Assembly: GCF_014650575.1 (NCBI RefSeq)
Contig: NZ_BMVF01000004.1
Location: 124,001-188,000, forward strand
DNA length: 64,000 bases
Reading direction: 5' to 3'
Origin: Streptomyces naganishii JCM 4654
GTDB taxonomy: Bacteria; Actinomycetota; Actinomycetes; Streptomycetales; Streptomycetaceae
Position numbers and translations under genes: made by a program. Of the stretch, positions 24,844-34,252 are shown piece by piece. Every line of letters begins with the position of its first letter. Within the stretch, counting starts at the first letter, position 1. A model generated the notes under the pieces. It saw nothing but the letters and a program-made list of their open reading frames with translations, had not been told where the DNA came from and did no database searches.

Positions 24844-25845
24844 TCACAGGGCGGCCAGCCAGCCGGTCAGGATCCGGTTGACCTCGTCGGGGCCTTCCTG
24901 CTGGATCCAGTGGCCGCAGCCGTCCAGGACGTGGGAGGAAATCAGGCCCGGGAGGGTGACCGGGTACGCCTTGATCGCGTCGGCCATCCAGGTGGTGGAG
25001 GCGTCCGCGCCGCCGCCGATGAACAGGGACGGCTGGGTGATGGGGGCGCCGTCGTAAGCGGCGAGGTCCTCCCAGTCGCGGTCCATGTTCCGGTAGCGGT
25101 TCAGCGCTCCGGTCAGCCCGGTGCGCTCGAACTCGCCCGCGAAGACGTCGAGTTCGTCCTCGCTCAGCCAGCCGGGCAGCCGGTTCGCCGGGAACCGGTC
25201 CCGCAGCTTGCCGTCCCTGCCGACGAAGTGCGGGTCGGGTGCGCCCGGTGCGGGCATGGTGTCGGCGGACAGGGCCGCGTAGATGCCGGCGAGCCAGCCG
25301 CGTACGTCGGGCTCGATCTCGGCCTCGGCACGGCCCGGCTCCTGGAAGTAGGAGACGTAGAACTCCTCGTCGCCGCCCATCCGGGAGAAGACGTCGCTGG
25401 GGCGGGGTCCACCGCGCGGTGCGTAGGGGACGCTCAGCAGCCCCACGGCCCGGAAGACGTCGGGCCTGAGCAGGGCGGAGTTGGCGGCGATGGCCGAGCC
25501 CCAGTCGTGGCCGACGACCACCGCCGACTCCTCGCCCAGGGCGTGCACCACCGCCACGTTGTCCTCGACCAGTTCGAGCATGCGGTACGCCTCCGTCGCG
25601 GCGGGCCTGGAGGAGCGGCCGTAGCCTCGCACGTCGACGGCGACCGCGCGGTAGCCCGCGGCCGCGAGGACCGGCAACTGGTGGCGCCAGGAGTACCAGG
25701 ACTCGGGGAAGCCGTGCACGAGCAGCACCAGCGGTCCGCTGCCCTGCTCGGCGAGGTGGACACGACCCGCGGGCGAGGGCACCAGCCGGTGCGTGATCCG
25801 CCCGGGCTCGCCGGCTGCTCCGCGTTCCGCGATGTGCTGCGACAT
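24844..25845 (-). CDS. alpha/beta hydrolase, epoxide hydrolase-like
   Basis: A 333-residue cytoplasmic hydrolase. The oxyanion-hole motif HGFPESWYSWRHQ, the DVRGYGRSSRP strand and the nucleophile elbow GHDWGS (nucleophile Asp, not Ser) identify the epoxide hydrolase/haloalkane dehalogenase branch, and the general base His lies in DGCGHWIQQEGP near the C-terminus. Asp as nucleophile plus the HGFP motif favours epoxide hydrolase, acting through a covalent ester intermediate. The start at 25845 (MSQHIAERG) has GAGGAGAC directly upstream. Single gene. Confidence 0.88.
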   Translation of the reverse strand: MSQHIAERGAAGEPGRITHRLVPSPAGRVHLAEQGSGPLVLLVHGFPESWYSWRHQLPVLAAAGYRAVAVDVRGYGRSSRPAATEAYRMLELVEDNVAVVHALGEESAVVVGHDWGSAIAANSALLRPDVFRAVGLLSVPYAPRGGPRPSDVFSRMGGDEEFYVSYFQEPGRAEAEIEPDVRGWLAGIYAALSADTMPAPGAPDPHFVGRDGKLRDRFPANRLPGWLSEDELDVFAGEFERTGLTGALNRYRNMDRDWEDLAAYDGAPITQPSLFIGGGADASTTWMADAIKAYPVTLPGLISSHVLDGCGHWIQQEGPDEVNRILTGWLAAL

Positions 25846-26082
25846 GTGTCTCCTCCGCAAGGGGCGGTCGTTCATGGCTCCCTACCGATCCTGCGCACAA
25901 CCCCTGCCCCGGCCGAGCACATTTGCCGGTTCGGCAAACCGCGTCGGGACGGCCGGCACCCGGAAGGCTCATGTGGCACGCCCCGTAGGCCCGTTCTGCA
26001 CCCGTGCGGCGCGGGCGTACGGCACCCGTGCGGGACCGGGGACGGTGACACCCCCGCCCGCTCCGTAAGGCGTGCCGCGCCC

Positions 26083-28632
26083 TCACGGTGCGCGCAGGGC
26101 GTCGGCCGGTGGGACGCTCAGCGCCCTGCGGGTGGGCAACTCGATGGTGAGGAAGGCCGTCGCCGCGAGGACGGCGGCGGTGACCGGCAGCAGCCACGCG
26201 GGGCCCGCCGGCCAGGGACGGCCGAGGAAGCCCTGCCCCAGCAGGGCCAGCGGCACGGCCGACAACACCAGTCCCGCACCCAGCGCCGCGGCCGTGATGA
26301 CCGTCGCCTCGCGGCGCATCATGGCGCGGATCTGGGCGGGCGTGGTGCCCACCAGGCGCAGGGCGGCGATCTCCATGCGCCGCTGGGCCGTCGCGGCGAC
26401 CAGTTTGTTGGCGATGCTGAGCAGCAGGTAGGCCAGCAGGACCACGACGACGGCCAGGTTGATCCACACCTCGGGCGGGGTGCCCTGCCCGCCGGCCGAC
26501 TCGCGCGCGGTGTCCGTCAGGACCAGGCCGGGGCGGGCCGCGGCCAGCGCGGCGAGCCGGCGGGCGGCGGCCGGGCTGCCGTCGGTGCGCACCAGCAGGC
26601 TCCGCGCCGCCCCGCTGGTGTGACCGGCGGCGAGTTCCTGGGAGAGGACCAACGGACCGAAACCCAGTCCGCGGTCGTAGACGGCGACCACCCGGGCCGT
26701 CACGTGCGCGCCGTCTCCGAGGACCAGCCGGACCCGGCTGCCCACGCCGGCGTGGCGTTCGCCGGCCGCCTCACCGCTGACGGCGACCGTGGCGCCCTTC
26801 AGGCGTGCCGTGTCCCCCTGTCCTACGCCGAGGTCGAGCACGCCCGCCGCGCCGGGACCGAGGATCGTCGCGGACGCCGACTCGCTCGTCGTGTCGCCGT
26901 ACACGCGGTACCGCCACACCACCGTGGTGCTGCCGACCGGTTCCGCGGCCCGGACGCCCGGCAGCCTTCGTACGGCCGAGAGAGCGTCATCGGGCATGCC
27001 GCCCAACAGCGGTGCGCTGAGCCGGTATTGGGCGAGGGTGCCCGTGCGGGTGTCCTGCCGGGTCGCGGCGAGGACGGTGGTCTGCGTCATCGTGTAGGTC
27101 AGTACGAAGACGACGCCCATGGTGAGCGGCGTGACGACGCCGGAGAAGCGCAGGGCGTGGGCGCGGATGTTGTTCACCGCCAGCCAGGTCGGCGCCGTCA
27201 CTCCGGGGCGCAGTCGCCTCGCCGCCGGCCCGCCCGCGCCCTTGAGCAGGGCCGGGCCGCAGAGCGCGAGCCCGATGGCGGCGGCGATGCCCGCGATGGA
27301 CGTGGAGGAGGCGCTCAGCACGGTCCGGGACAGCAGCGGCGAGACCGACAGCGCGAGCGCCGCCACGATGAGCAGCAGGCCGGTGCGAGTGCGGACGCGG
27401 GAGGGCTCGCGGGGTTCGCTGCGGGACTCGGCGACCGCCTCGGTGGCCGGCAGCCGGGACGTGCGCCGGGCCGCGGACCGGGCGGAGACCTGCACCGCCG
27501 ACAGCATCAGTGCGGCGGTGGCGAGCGCGGGCAACGGGCCTATGGTCAGGGGCAGTTCAGAGGGCACAACGCCACGCGTGGCGAGCACGTGGTGGAAGCG
27601 GCCGGCCAGCAGGTAGCCGAGGGCGATCCCCGGGACCATGGCGAGGGCCGCGACGGCGGTGGCCTGGTGGGCGGCCAGGCGGCGGATCTGCCTCGGTGTC
27701 GCGCCGACCGCACGCATCAACGCCAGGTCGCGGCGCTGCCCGGCGACTGTCACACCGAGCGCGCCCGCCGTGACGAAGCCGATGACCAGCAGCAGGATCC
27801 CGGCAAGGGAGCCCGCGAGCAGCACCAGCAGGGAGCGCGCCGCGCTCACGCCGGGCGCCACGGCCATACCCCGGTCCACGCCGGTGAGCACCTTCAGGCC
27901 GGTGCCCGCGATGCGGTCGCGCACGGCGGCGGTCACCCGGTCGTGGGCGGTGGGGGCGGTGCGGAGCCCGATGAGGTCGACGGTGCCGGAACGGGGGCCG
28001 CCGCTGCCAACGGCCCGCCACGACAGGCGTATCGCGGTGTCGTCGGAGAAATACACCTGCGCTCCGGGGGCGTCCACCACCGCCGACACGCGGTAGGAGG
28101 ACGGGGTGCGGGCGGCGGCCGGGGCAGCGCTGGTGACGACCTGGATACGGTCGCCCACCCGGACCCCGGCCGAGGCGGGCACCGCGACCTCGTCGGGACC
28201 GGCGGGCGGGCGCCCCTTGATGTGCGGGCCGGCCAGCAGCGCGGTGGACGACCAGCCGTGGCCGGCGGCCTGCGGGCCGGCGGCGGACGGCATCACCTGA
28301 CCGCGGGCATCGACGAGCGCGGCCGGGAAGCCGATGTCGCCGACCGCCTCGGTGACTCCCGGCAGCGTGGCCAGGCGTGCGACGAGGCCGGCCGGGACCG
28401 TGGCGCGTTCGGGCAGCGCGATCGGCAGGTCGCCGCCCGGACGGAACTCCTGGCCGGCCGCTACGACGATGTCGGCGCCGGCGAGCCTGCCGGGCGGCAG
28501 GTGGGAGCGCAGGCCGGTCTCGGCGAGCACACCGGTGCCGGTGATCAGGGCGGATCCGCCGAGGACCGCGCAGGCCACGGCGAGCAGCGCGCTGATCCGG
28601 TGGGCGGCCATCCGCAGGGCGAGGTGCAGCAT
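26083..28632 (-). CDS. ABC transporter permease, FtsX/MacB type
   Basis: An 849-residue permease with two FtsX-type units. One transmembrane helix at the N-terminus (about 14-36) is followed by an extracellular domain, then helices at about 265-290, 325-345 and 360-380. A linking part has helices near 415, 445 and 500, then a second extracellular domain and three final helices near 725, 770 and 815. This is the layout of exporters that extrude or release lipophilic or peptide substrates with a separate ATPase. It starts three bases after the ATPase stop, so the two subunits are co-translated. The substrate is unknown; divergent control by the two-component system to the right is likely. Confidence 0.9.
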   Translation of the reverse strand: MLHLALRMAAHRISALLAVACAVLGGSALITGTGVLAETGLRSHLPPGRLAGADIVVAAGQEFRPGGDLPIALPERATVPAGLVARLATLPGVTEAVGDIGFPAALVDARGQVMPSAAGPQAAGHGWSSTALLAGPHIKGRPPAGPDEVAVPASAGVRVGDRIQVVTSAAPAAARTPSSYRVSAVVDAPGAQVYFSDDTAIRLSWRAVGSGGPRSGTVDLIGLRTAPTAHDRVTAAVRDRIAGTGLKVLTGVDRGMAVAPGVSAARSLLVLLAGSLAGILLLVIGFVTAGALGVTVAGQRRDLALMRAVGATPRQIRRLAAHQATAVAALAMVPGIALGYLLAGRFHHVLATRGVVPSELPLTIGPLPALATAALMLSAVQVSARSAARRTSRLPATEAVAESRSEPREPSRVRTRTGLLLIVAALALSVSPLLSRTVLSASSTSIAGIAAAIGLALCGPALLKGAGGPAARRLRPGVTAPTWLAVNNIRAHALRFSGVVTPLTMGVVFVLTYTMTQTTVLAATRQDTRTGTLAQYRLSAPLLGGMPDDALSAVRRLPGVRAAEPVGSTTVVWRYRVYGDTTSESASATILGPGAAGVLDLGVGQGDTARLKGATVAVSGEAAGERHAGVGSRVRLVLGDGAHVTARVVAVYDRGLGFGPLVLSQELAAGHTSGAARSLLVRTDGSPAAARRLAALAAARPGLVLTDTARESAGGQGTPPEVWINLAVVVVLLAYLLLSIANKLVAATAQRRMEIAALRLVGTTPAQIRAMMRREATVITAAALGAGLVLSAVPLALLGQGFLGRPWPAGPAWLLPVTAAVLAATAFLTIELPTRRALSVPPADALRAP

Positions 28633-28635
28633 GGG

Positions 28636-29424
28636 TCAGCGCCCACCCAGTGCCACGAGACGGTCGGCGAGCCGGGGCGCGGTCGGGGCGTCCAGGACGT
28701 CGACCACGCGGCCGTCGGCCATCACCAGCGCGCGGTGGGCGCGGGCCGCGGCGGCCGGGTCGTGGGTGACCATCACCACCGTCTGCCCGAACTCGTCGAC
28801 CAGGGCCCGCAGCAGGCTCAGTACCTGGTGGGCGCTGTGGAGATCGAGCGCGCCGGTCGGCTCGTCGGCGAAGACGACCGTCGGCCTGGCCGCCAACGCC
28901 CGTACGACGGCAACCCGTTGCTGCTGGCCACCGGACAACTCGGCCGGCCGGTGACGGAGCCGTCTCGCCAGTCCCACCCGTTCGACCAGCGCGTCCAGCC
29001 ACTCCCGGTCGGGCCTGCGGCCCGCCAGACGCAGCGGCAGCGTGATGTTGTCCTCGATGCTCAGGGACGGAATGAGGTTGTACGCCTGGAACACGAACCC
29101 GACGCGGTCGCGCCGCAGTTCGGTGCGGCGGGCCTCGTCCAGGCCGACGATCTCTTGGCCGTCGATGCGGACACCGCCGGACGTGGGCGAGTCCAGTCCG
29201 GCCGCGCAGTGCATGAGGGTGCTCTTGCCGGAGCCGGAGGGGCCCATCACCGCCAGGAACGTGCCGCGCGGCACCGTCAGCGACACCTCGTCCAGGGCGC
29301 GCACCCCGCCGCCGTACACCTTGGTGACCTGTGTGAGTACGACGGCCGGGTGCGGGCCGGGGATGCCGGGTTCGGCGTGGGCCGCGCCGGGCCGGCGAAA
29401 GCCCAGGGCGCTCAGGGCGCTCAT
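28636..29424 (-). CDS. ABC transporter ATP-binding protein (LolD/MacB type)
   Basis: A 262-residue ATPase partner of the FtsX-type permease. Walker A GPSGSGKST, Q-loop QAYNLIP, signature LSGGQQQRVAVVRALA, Walker B VVFADEPTGALD and switch His in VMVTHDP are all intact. The first 25 residues are a Pro/Ala-rich extension. The start overlaps the stop of the small membrane protein gene by four bases, so the operon order is small membrane protein, ATPase, permease. Confidence 0.93.
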   Translation of the reverse strand: MSALSALGFRRPGAAHAEPGIPGPHPAVVLTQVTKVYGGGVRALDEVSLTVPRGTFLAVMGPSGSGKSTLMHCAAGLDSPTSGGVRIDGQEIVGLDEARRTELRRDRVGFVFQAYNLIPSLSIEDNITLPLRLAGRRPDREWLDALVERVGLARRLRHRPAELSGGQQQRVAVVRALAARPTVVFADEPTGALDLHSAHQVLSLLRALVDEFGQTVVMVTHDPAAAARAHRALVMADGRVVDVLDAPTAPRLADRLVALGGR

Positions 29425-29672
29425 CGGCCGCTCCGCAGGCGGCGCACGACGAGCGCGGTGACGGTCAGCGCGGTGACCGCGCCGAACGCGAGGTGTGCGC
29501 CGAGGCCGGCGCCGGTCCAGGAGACGACGGTGTTGCCGATCACGCTGATCACCAGGGCCGGCCAGAGCAGGAACCGGACGACTCCCGGGTCACCGGCCCC
29601 TCCCCGCGCTTCGTCGGCGCCACCGGACGCGCCACCGGACGGTGTGAGACGGTAGGGATCGGTGTGCGCCAT
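29421..29672 (-). CDS. small membrane protein, first gene of the ABC exporter operon
   Basis: An 83-residue protein. A hydrophilic Gly/Ala-rich N-terminus (about 30 residues) is followed by two predicted transmembrane helices (VRFLLWPALVISVIGNTVV and LAFGAVTALTVTALVV) and a basic tail. It overlaps the ATPase gene by four bases. Such two-helix proteins commonly lead ABC exporter operons in streptomycetes; the role (assembly or sensing) is unknown. Confidence 0.8.
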   Translation of the reverse strand: MAHTDPYRLTPSGGASGGADEARGGAGDPGVVRFLLWPALVISVIGNTVVSWTGAGLGAHLAFGAVTALTVTALVVRRLRSGR

Positions 29673-29766
29673 GCGAACTCCTTGGGGGTTCCGGCCTGTC
29701 CTGTTGGGAGCACCGACGCTACGGATCGGCGGCCTGCGGGCCGATCCCCTGGGCCGCCGAATCGGT

Positions 29767-29784
29767 GGTACAGCAGGCTGTACC
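29767..29784. promoter_or_regulatory. palindrome between ABC exporter and two-component genes
   Basis: A perfect inverted repeat GGTACAGC-AG-GCTGTACC, about 95 bases upstream of the exporter operon and 83 bases upstream of the kinase gene. A second inverted repeat (GGATCGGC at 29723-29730, GCCGATCC at 29740-29747) lies nearby. One of them is probably the target of the NarL-type response regulator encoded at 31153. Confidence 0.55.
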
Positions 29785-29866
29785 GGTCCTCACCCGCCGC
29801 GGTCCCCGGCTTAAGGTGGCCGGCAGAGTCAGCGGATCGGCTCGGCAAGGAGTGGCGAGGAGGACC

Positions 29867-31165
29867 ATGGCCACCCGGGAGAGGACCACCACCGGCGGAC
29901 GCACCGGGCGGGGCGGCGAGAAGCGCTCGGACTCCCTCAAGCACACCGTCGTCACCGCCGTCCTGGCGGCGCTCCGCGCGCTCGGACGGCTCGTGGGCGG
30001 ATTCGGCACCGCCCTGCCGGCCCTGGCTCTGCTCGGCTGGCTCGTCCTGACGGCCGTGACCTCCGTGGTCGGTGTCGGCCTGCTCATGACCCCGGCCGCG
30101 CTGCGCGCCCTGCACGCGCTCGCAGGGCGGGAGCGCGGCCGGCTCGCCCGGCACGGCTTCGAGATCGTCGCGCCGGATCCGCCGCCCACCAAGCTGCGGC
30201 TCGCCGTCGCGGACGCCACCACCCGCCGTGAGGCGGCCTGGGTGGCGGTGCACGCCACGTTCGGTCTGCTCCTCGGTCTGCTCGGAGTGCTGCTGCCGAT
30301 CGCCGCCGTGCGCGACACCGTCTTCCCGCTGGTGTGGCCGCTGGCACCGCCGGACGCCACCAGCACCTCCGTGGGCATCGGGGTCGCGCACTCCTGGGCG
30401 GAGGCCGCCTCGGTGTCCCTGCTCGGGCTGGGCTGGACCGCCGTCGTCGTCGGCCTCGGCCCCGGCATGGCCCGCCTCCAGGCCCGGCCCGCCGTGCGCC
30501 TGCTCGCGGCCGGTCCGGACACCGATCTCTCCCTGCGCATCGCCGAGTTGACCGCGACGCGGGCCGCCGCGCTGGACGCCCACGCCACCGAACTGCGCCG
30601 TATCGAACGCTCCTTGCACGACGGCACCCAGAACCGCATCGTCACCGTCACCGTGTTGCTCGGCGCCGCCCGCCGCATGGTGGCCCGCGACCCGGCGGCA
30701 GCCGGCGAACTCCTCGAACGCGCCCAGACCGCCGCCGAGGAGGCCCTGGCCGAGTTGCGGACCGTAGCCCGCGGCATCCTGCCGCCCGTGCTGGACGACC
30801 GCGGACTGGCGGGAGCGCTGTCCGGCCTGGCCGCGCAGTGCGCGGTGCCCTGCCGCACCGACGTCGACCTGCCGCAGCGGTGCGCCGCCTCCGTGGAGGC
30901 GACCGCGTACTTCGTCGTCGCCGAGGCCCTGACCAACATCGCCAAGCACAGCGGCGCCGCCCACACCACGGTCACCGCTCGCGCCCGCGGCGACCGGCTC
31001 TGGCTGCGGGTCGAGGACGACGGCCGGGGCGGCGCCGACGAAGCCGGCGGCTCCGGGCTCACCGGCGTCCGCCGCCGAGTCGCAGCCCACGACGGTAGCC
31101 TTCGCCTGAGCAGTCCGCACGGCGGGCCGACCGTTCTCGAGGTGGATCTCCCATGCGGATCGTGA
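29867..31165 (+). CDS. sensor histidine kinase, HisKA_3 (NarL-type) family
   Basis: A 432-residue membrane kinase. Hydrophobic helices near residues 45-75 and 125-150, and a longer hydrophobic region near 185-205, form the sensor part. The dimerisation domain shows ERSLHDGTQNRIV with the phospho-acceptor His near 251, and the HATPase domain shows AEALTNIAKHSGA and DDGRGGAD. It autophosphorylates and passes the phosphate to the co-encoded response regulator, whose gene it overlaps by 13 bases. ATG at 29867 with GAGGAGG upstream. Divergent from the ABC exporter operon, the usual arrangement of a system that senses the compound being exported or a membrane stress. Confidence 0.92.
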   Translation: MATRERTTTGGRTGRGGEKRSDSLKHTVVTAVLAALRALGRLVGGFGTALPALALLGWLVLTAVTSVVGVGLLMTPAALRALHALAGRERGRLARHGFEIVAPDPPPTKLRLAVADATTRREAAWVAVHATFGLLLGLLGVLLPIAAVRDTVFPLVWPLAPPDATSTSVGIGVAHSWAEAASVSLLGLGWTAVVVGLGPGMARLQARPAVRLLAAGPDTDLSLRIAELTATRAAALDAHATELRRIERSLHDGTQNRIVTVTVLLGAARRMVARDPAAAGELLERAQTAAEEALAELRTVARGILPPVLDDRGLAGALSGLAAQCAVPCRTDVDLPQRCAASVEATAYFVVAEALTNIAKHSGAAHTTVTARARGDRLWLRVEDDGRGGADEAGGSGLTGVRRRVAAHDGSLRLSSPHGGPTVLEVDLPCGS

Positions 31166-31809
31166 TCGCGGAGGACGACCCGTTGCTGCGCGAGGGGCTC
31201 GCCCTGCTGCTGCGCGCGGAGTCCCTGGACGTGGTCGCCACGGCGGGCACGGCCGAGGAGGTGCTCGAGGCCATCGACACCCACCGGCCCGACGTCGCCG
31301 TCCTCGACGTACGGATGCCGCCCACGCACACCGACGAGGGCATCCGCGCCGCCATCGAGGCCCGGCGCCGCCGTCCCGGGCTCGCCGTCCTCGTGCTGTC
31401 CGCCTACGTGGAACAGACCTTCGCCACGGAGTTGCTCACCGGGGGCGTCGGCGGTCTCGGCTATCTGCTGAAGGAACGGGTCGGCAGGGTCGAGGAGTTC
31501 CTCGACGCGCTGCACCGGGTGGCGGACGGCGGCACGGCCATCGACCCGGAGGTCGTCGCGCAGTTGTTCACCCGCTCGCGCCAGGACACCCGGCTGGAGC
31601 GCCTCAGCCCCCGCGAGCGCGACGTACTGGCCCTGATGGCCGAGGGGTTGGGCAACAGCGCCATCGCCGAGCGGCTCGTCGTCACCGACGGCGCCGTGCA
31701 CAAGCACATCCGCAGCATCTTCGCCAAGCTGGACCTGGCGCCGACCCAGCAGGTCGACCGGCGCGTCGCCGCCGTACTGCACTATCTGGAGGACGCACGC
31801 GGCCGCTGA
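31153..31809 (+). CDS. two-component response regulator, NarL/LuxR family
   Basis: A 218-residue regulator. The receiver domain has acidic pocket D8-D9 and phospho-acceptor D52 (VAVLDVRMP); the LuxR-type HTH is at about 152-195 (LSPRERDVLALMAEGLGNSAIAERLVVTDGAV). It overlaps the kinase gene by 13 bases, so they are translated together. Likely binds the palindromes at 29723-29784 and controls the divergent ABC exporter. Confidence 0.93.
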   Translation: MRIVIAEDDPLLREGLALLLRAESLDVVATAGTAEEVLEAIDTHRPDVAVLDVRMPPTHTDEGIRAAIEARRRRPGLAVLVLSAYVEQTFATELLTGGVGGLGYLLKERVGRVEEFLDALHRVADGGTAIDPEVVAQLFTRSRQDTRLERLSPRERDVLALMAEGLGNSAIAERLVVTDGAVHKHIRSIFAKLDLAPTQQVDRRVAAVLHYLEDARGR

Positions 31810-31925
31810 CGGGCCCTCCCAGTCCTCTGGGACGCGGGCGGTTGCGGGCGGTTCCCGGCCGCCGGTGACGTCGGCGGGCTTGGCCGCGCGGTGGCACCCG
31901 CCCGCGCCCGGTGTTGCCGTTCGGG

Positions 31926-33044
31926 TCAGATCTGCGCGGAGAGGTACTGCAGGCACAGGCTCGTGACCGACACCACGATCCACAGGCAGCCGCCCAGCAG
32001 CAGTGGGCGGTGGCCGGCGCGTCGGAGGCGAGCCATGTCGGTCGACAGGCCGATCGCGGAGAGTGCGACGGTGATGAGGAAGACGGAGAGCGTGCTCAGA
32101 CCGGAGTGCGCGCGGTCCGGAATGAGCCCGGCGGTGTTGGCCCCGGCGGTGAGCAGGAAGCCGATGAGGAACCAGGGCACCAGCTTGAGCACGTTCACCC
32201 GGCCGGTGGGGGCGGGCTCGGCCGGGGCGCCCGGGTGTGCGGCGGCGCGGCGGCGGTTGGCGAGAGCGGCCAGGCCCAGGCAGATGGGGATGATCAGGAG
32301 GGTGCGGGTGAGTTTGACGACGACCGCGTACTGGCCCGCCTCGTCCCCGTAGGTGGTGGCCGAGGCGACGACCGAGGACATGTCGTTGACGGCGGTGCCG
32401 GCGAACAGCCCGAAGGCGTGCTGGCCCAGCCCCAGCAGATGCCCGAGGAAGGGGAAGAGGAGCACGGCGGCGATGTTGAACAGGAAGATCGTCGACACGG
32501 CGTAGGCGACCTCGGCGCTCGCCGCTCCGATGACGGGGGTGACCGCGGCGATCGCGGAGGCGCCGCAGATGCCGGTGCCCACTCCGATGAGGGTGCGCAG
32601 GTCACGTGTGATGCCCAGCTTGCGGCCCAGGAAGTAGGCGGCGGTCAGGCAGGCCACCAGCGAGCCCACCATCACCGGCAGCGAACTGCCGCCGACCTCG
32701 ACGACCTGGGCCAGCGACAGCTGGCATCCGAGCAGGACCACCGCCAGTTGCAGGACGAACTTGCCGGCGGTGACGATGCCCGGCTGGAGCCGCTCGCCGG
32801 GGCGGCGCACCGCGGCGATCAGCACACCGGTCACGATGCCCGCGACCGGGCCTCCGACGATGGGGAGCCAGGTGCCCGCGACGGTCGCCACCGCGGCGAC
32901 GGCCACACAGAGCGCCAGTCCGGGCAGCCGCCGGGTCAGGCGGCCGGGCCGGGTCAGGCCGGCCGTCGTGGCGTCCTGGCCGGAGGGTCGCCCCGGGGGC
33001 ACGTCACGCCGGCCTGAGGCCTTCTTGCCGATGTCATCGCTCAT
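31926..33044 (-). CDS. YeiH family (UPF0324) putative exporter
   Basis: A 372-residue integral membrane protein with about ten hydrophobic segments and the family motif GICGASAIAA near the middle, followed by FAGTAVNDMSSVVASA. The first 40 residues are a hydrophilic tail. The family is annotated as a putative sulfate exporter; the substrate is not proven. It is divergent from a LysR-type gene, the same arrangement as yeiH next to the LysR gene yeiE in enteric bacteria. Confidence 0.9.
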   Translation of the reverse strand: MSDDIGKKASGRRDVPPGRPSGQDATTAGLTRPGRLTRRLPGLALCVAVAAVATVAGTWLPIVGGPVAGIVTGVLIAAVRRPGERLQPGIVTAGKFVLQLAVVLLGCQLSLAQVVEVGGSSLPVMVGSLVACLTAAYFLGRKLGITRDLRTLIGVGTGICGASAIAAVTPVIGAASAEVAYAVSTIFLFNIAAVLLFPFLGHLLGLGQHAFGLFAGTAVNDMSSVVASATTYGDEAGQYAVVVKLTRTLLIIPICLGLAALANRRRAAAHPGAPAEPAPTGRVNVLKLVPWFLIGFLLTAGANTAGLIPDRAHSGLSTLSVFLITVALSAIGLSTDMARLRRAGHRPLLLGGCLWIVVSVTSLCLQYLSAQI

Positions 33045-33139
33045 GCACCAACTCTCGGCAACGTCATGATCAGTCCGGTAGCCCCGCGATCACGAGGAGG
33101 TCATTCCCTGCGGGCATGACCTCGCGCACGCGCCCTCGT

Positions 33140-33145
33140 TAGACT
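33140..33145 (+). promoter_or_regulatory. -10 box TAGACT for a leaderless LysR transcript
   Basis: TAGACT at 33140-33145 followed by six bases and the GTG start at 33152, which would then be the transcription start. No ribosome site precedes the GTG. Confidence 0.55.
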
Positions 33146-33151
33146 CCGGCC

Positions 33152-34123
33152 GTGGACATCGGCTGGCTGGAGAGCTTCCTGGCGTTGGTCGAGCACGGGA
33201 GCTTCACACGTGCCGCCGAGGCGCAGCACATGAGTCAGCCCGCCTTCAGCCGCCGGATCCGCGCGCTGGAGGGCTGGTTCGGTGAGCCTCTGGTCGACCG
33301 GTCGACCTATCCGGTCGGTCTGACCGAGGCGGGGGTGAAGGTCCGTGCCGGGGCGATCGAGACCATGGCGACGCTCAACGCGGTCCGCGACGAGGTCCGA
33401 GGCCGGCAGCGGACCCCGAGGAACGCCGTACGGGTGGCGGTGACACACACGCTGGCGACGACGTTCTTCGCCCAGTGGTGGGTGCGCTGCGGCGGGGCGG
33501 GGCCCGCGCCCTGCGTCCTGCTGCCGTCCAACACGCTGGAGGCCTACGACGCCCTGGTGCACGGCGGCTGCGATCTGCTCCTCGCCTACGCCGATCCCGC
33601 TCTTCCCCTGAACATTCCGGTCGCCGAGGCGGAGTGGATGGTGCTGGCGGACGACGTCCTCGCGCCGTACACCACGGTGACCGAGGGCCGGCCCGCCTTC
33701 CGCCTGCCCGGTACCGCCGCCGCACCCGTGCCCGTGGTCACACACAGCCAGGGCGCGTTCCTCGGACATGTGACCGAGCGCGTCCTGTCGGAGCGGGACG
33801 AGCGGGACCTGCACGTGCTGCCCCTGGCGCAGAGCGACCTCACCTCCGCGCTGGCCGCCCTGGTCCGCGCGGGCGTGGGCGTCGGCTGGCTGCCGGAACG
33901 GCTGGTGGCCTCCGAGCTCGCCGCCGGCACACTTCAGCGGGCGGGCGACCCGTCGCTGACGGCGAGGCTGGAGATCCGGCTGTACCGGGCACCGAACGAC
34001 AAGGCGCCCGGCCGCGCTGCCGCCGTCTGGCACCGCGCGGCCGAACTCGCGCCGCACGGCCCACCCGAGCACGCCAACGGCCCGCTCCCGCCCGCGCCGG
34101 TGAGCGGCCCGTCGGCCCGCTGA
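33152..34123 (+). CDS. LysR family transcriptional regulator
   Basis: A 323-residue LysR protein. The HTH is at residues 4-62 (LESFLALVEHGSFTRAAEAQHMSQPAFSRRIRALEGWFG) and the effector-binding domain follows to about 290, with a Pro/Ala-rich tail. Divergent from the YeiH-type exporter gene, which it probably regulates. GTG at 33152 without a ribosome site but with a -10 box six bases upstream, so the message is probably leaderless. Confidence 0.9.
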   Translation: MDIGWLESFLALVEHGSFTRAAEAQHMSQPAFSRRIRALEGWFGEPLVDRSTYPVGLTEAGVKVRAGAIETMATLNAVRDEVRGRQRTPRNAVRVAVTHTLATTFFAQWWVRCGGAGPAPCVLLPSNTLEAYDALVHGGCDLLLAYADPALPLNIPVAEAEWMVLADDVLAPYTTVTEGRPAFRLPGTAAAPVPVVTHSQGAFLGHVTERVLSERDERDLHVLPLAQSDLTSALAALVRAGVGVGWLPERLVASELAAGTLQRAGDPSLTARLEIRLYRAPNDKAPGRAAAVWHRAAELAPHGPPEHANGPLPPAPVSGPSAR

Positions 34124-34252
34124 TCGCGGTACCGGAGCCGCGTAGCCGTGGTGCGTCCCGGCCGATCCCCTGGAACCGTCCCAGGCCGGCACACAACCAT
34201 GGCCGCGAACAGCCGGTAGCGCCGGCCCGTCCACGCCCCCGCCGCTACCGGT

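Noticed and set aside
24781..29655. A 1624-codon open frame on the plus strand opposite the ABC exporter and hydrolase genes
   Set aside because: It is antisense to well-supported genes, has low-complexity Arg/Gly/Asp-rich translation and no domain; long antisense frames are expected at this G+C content.
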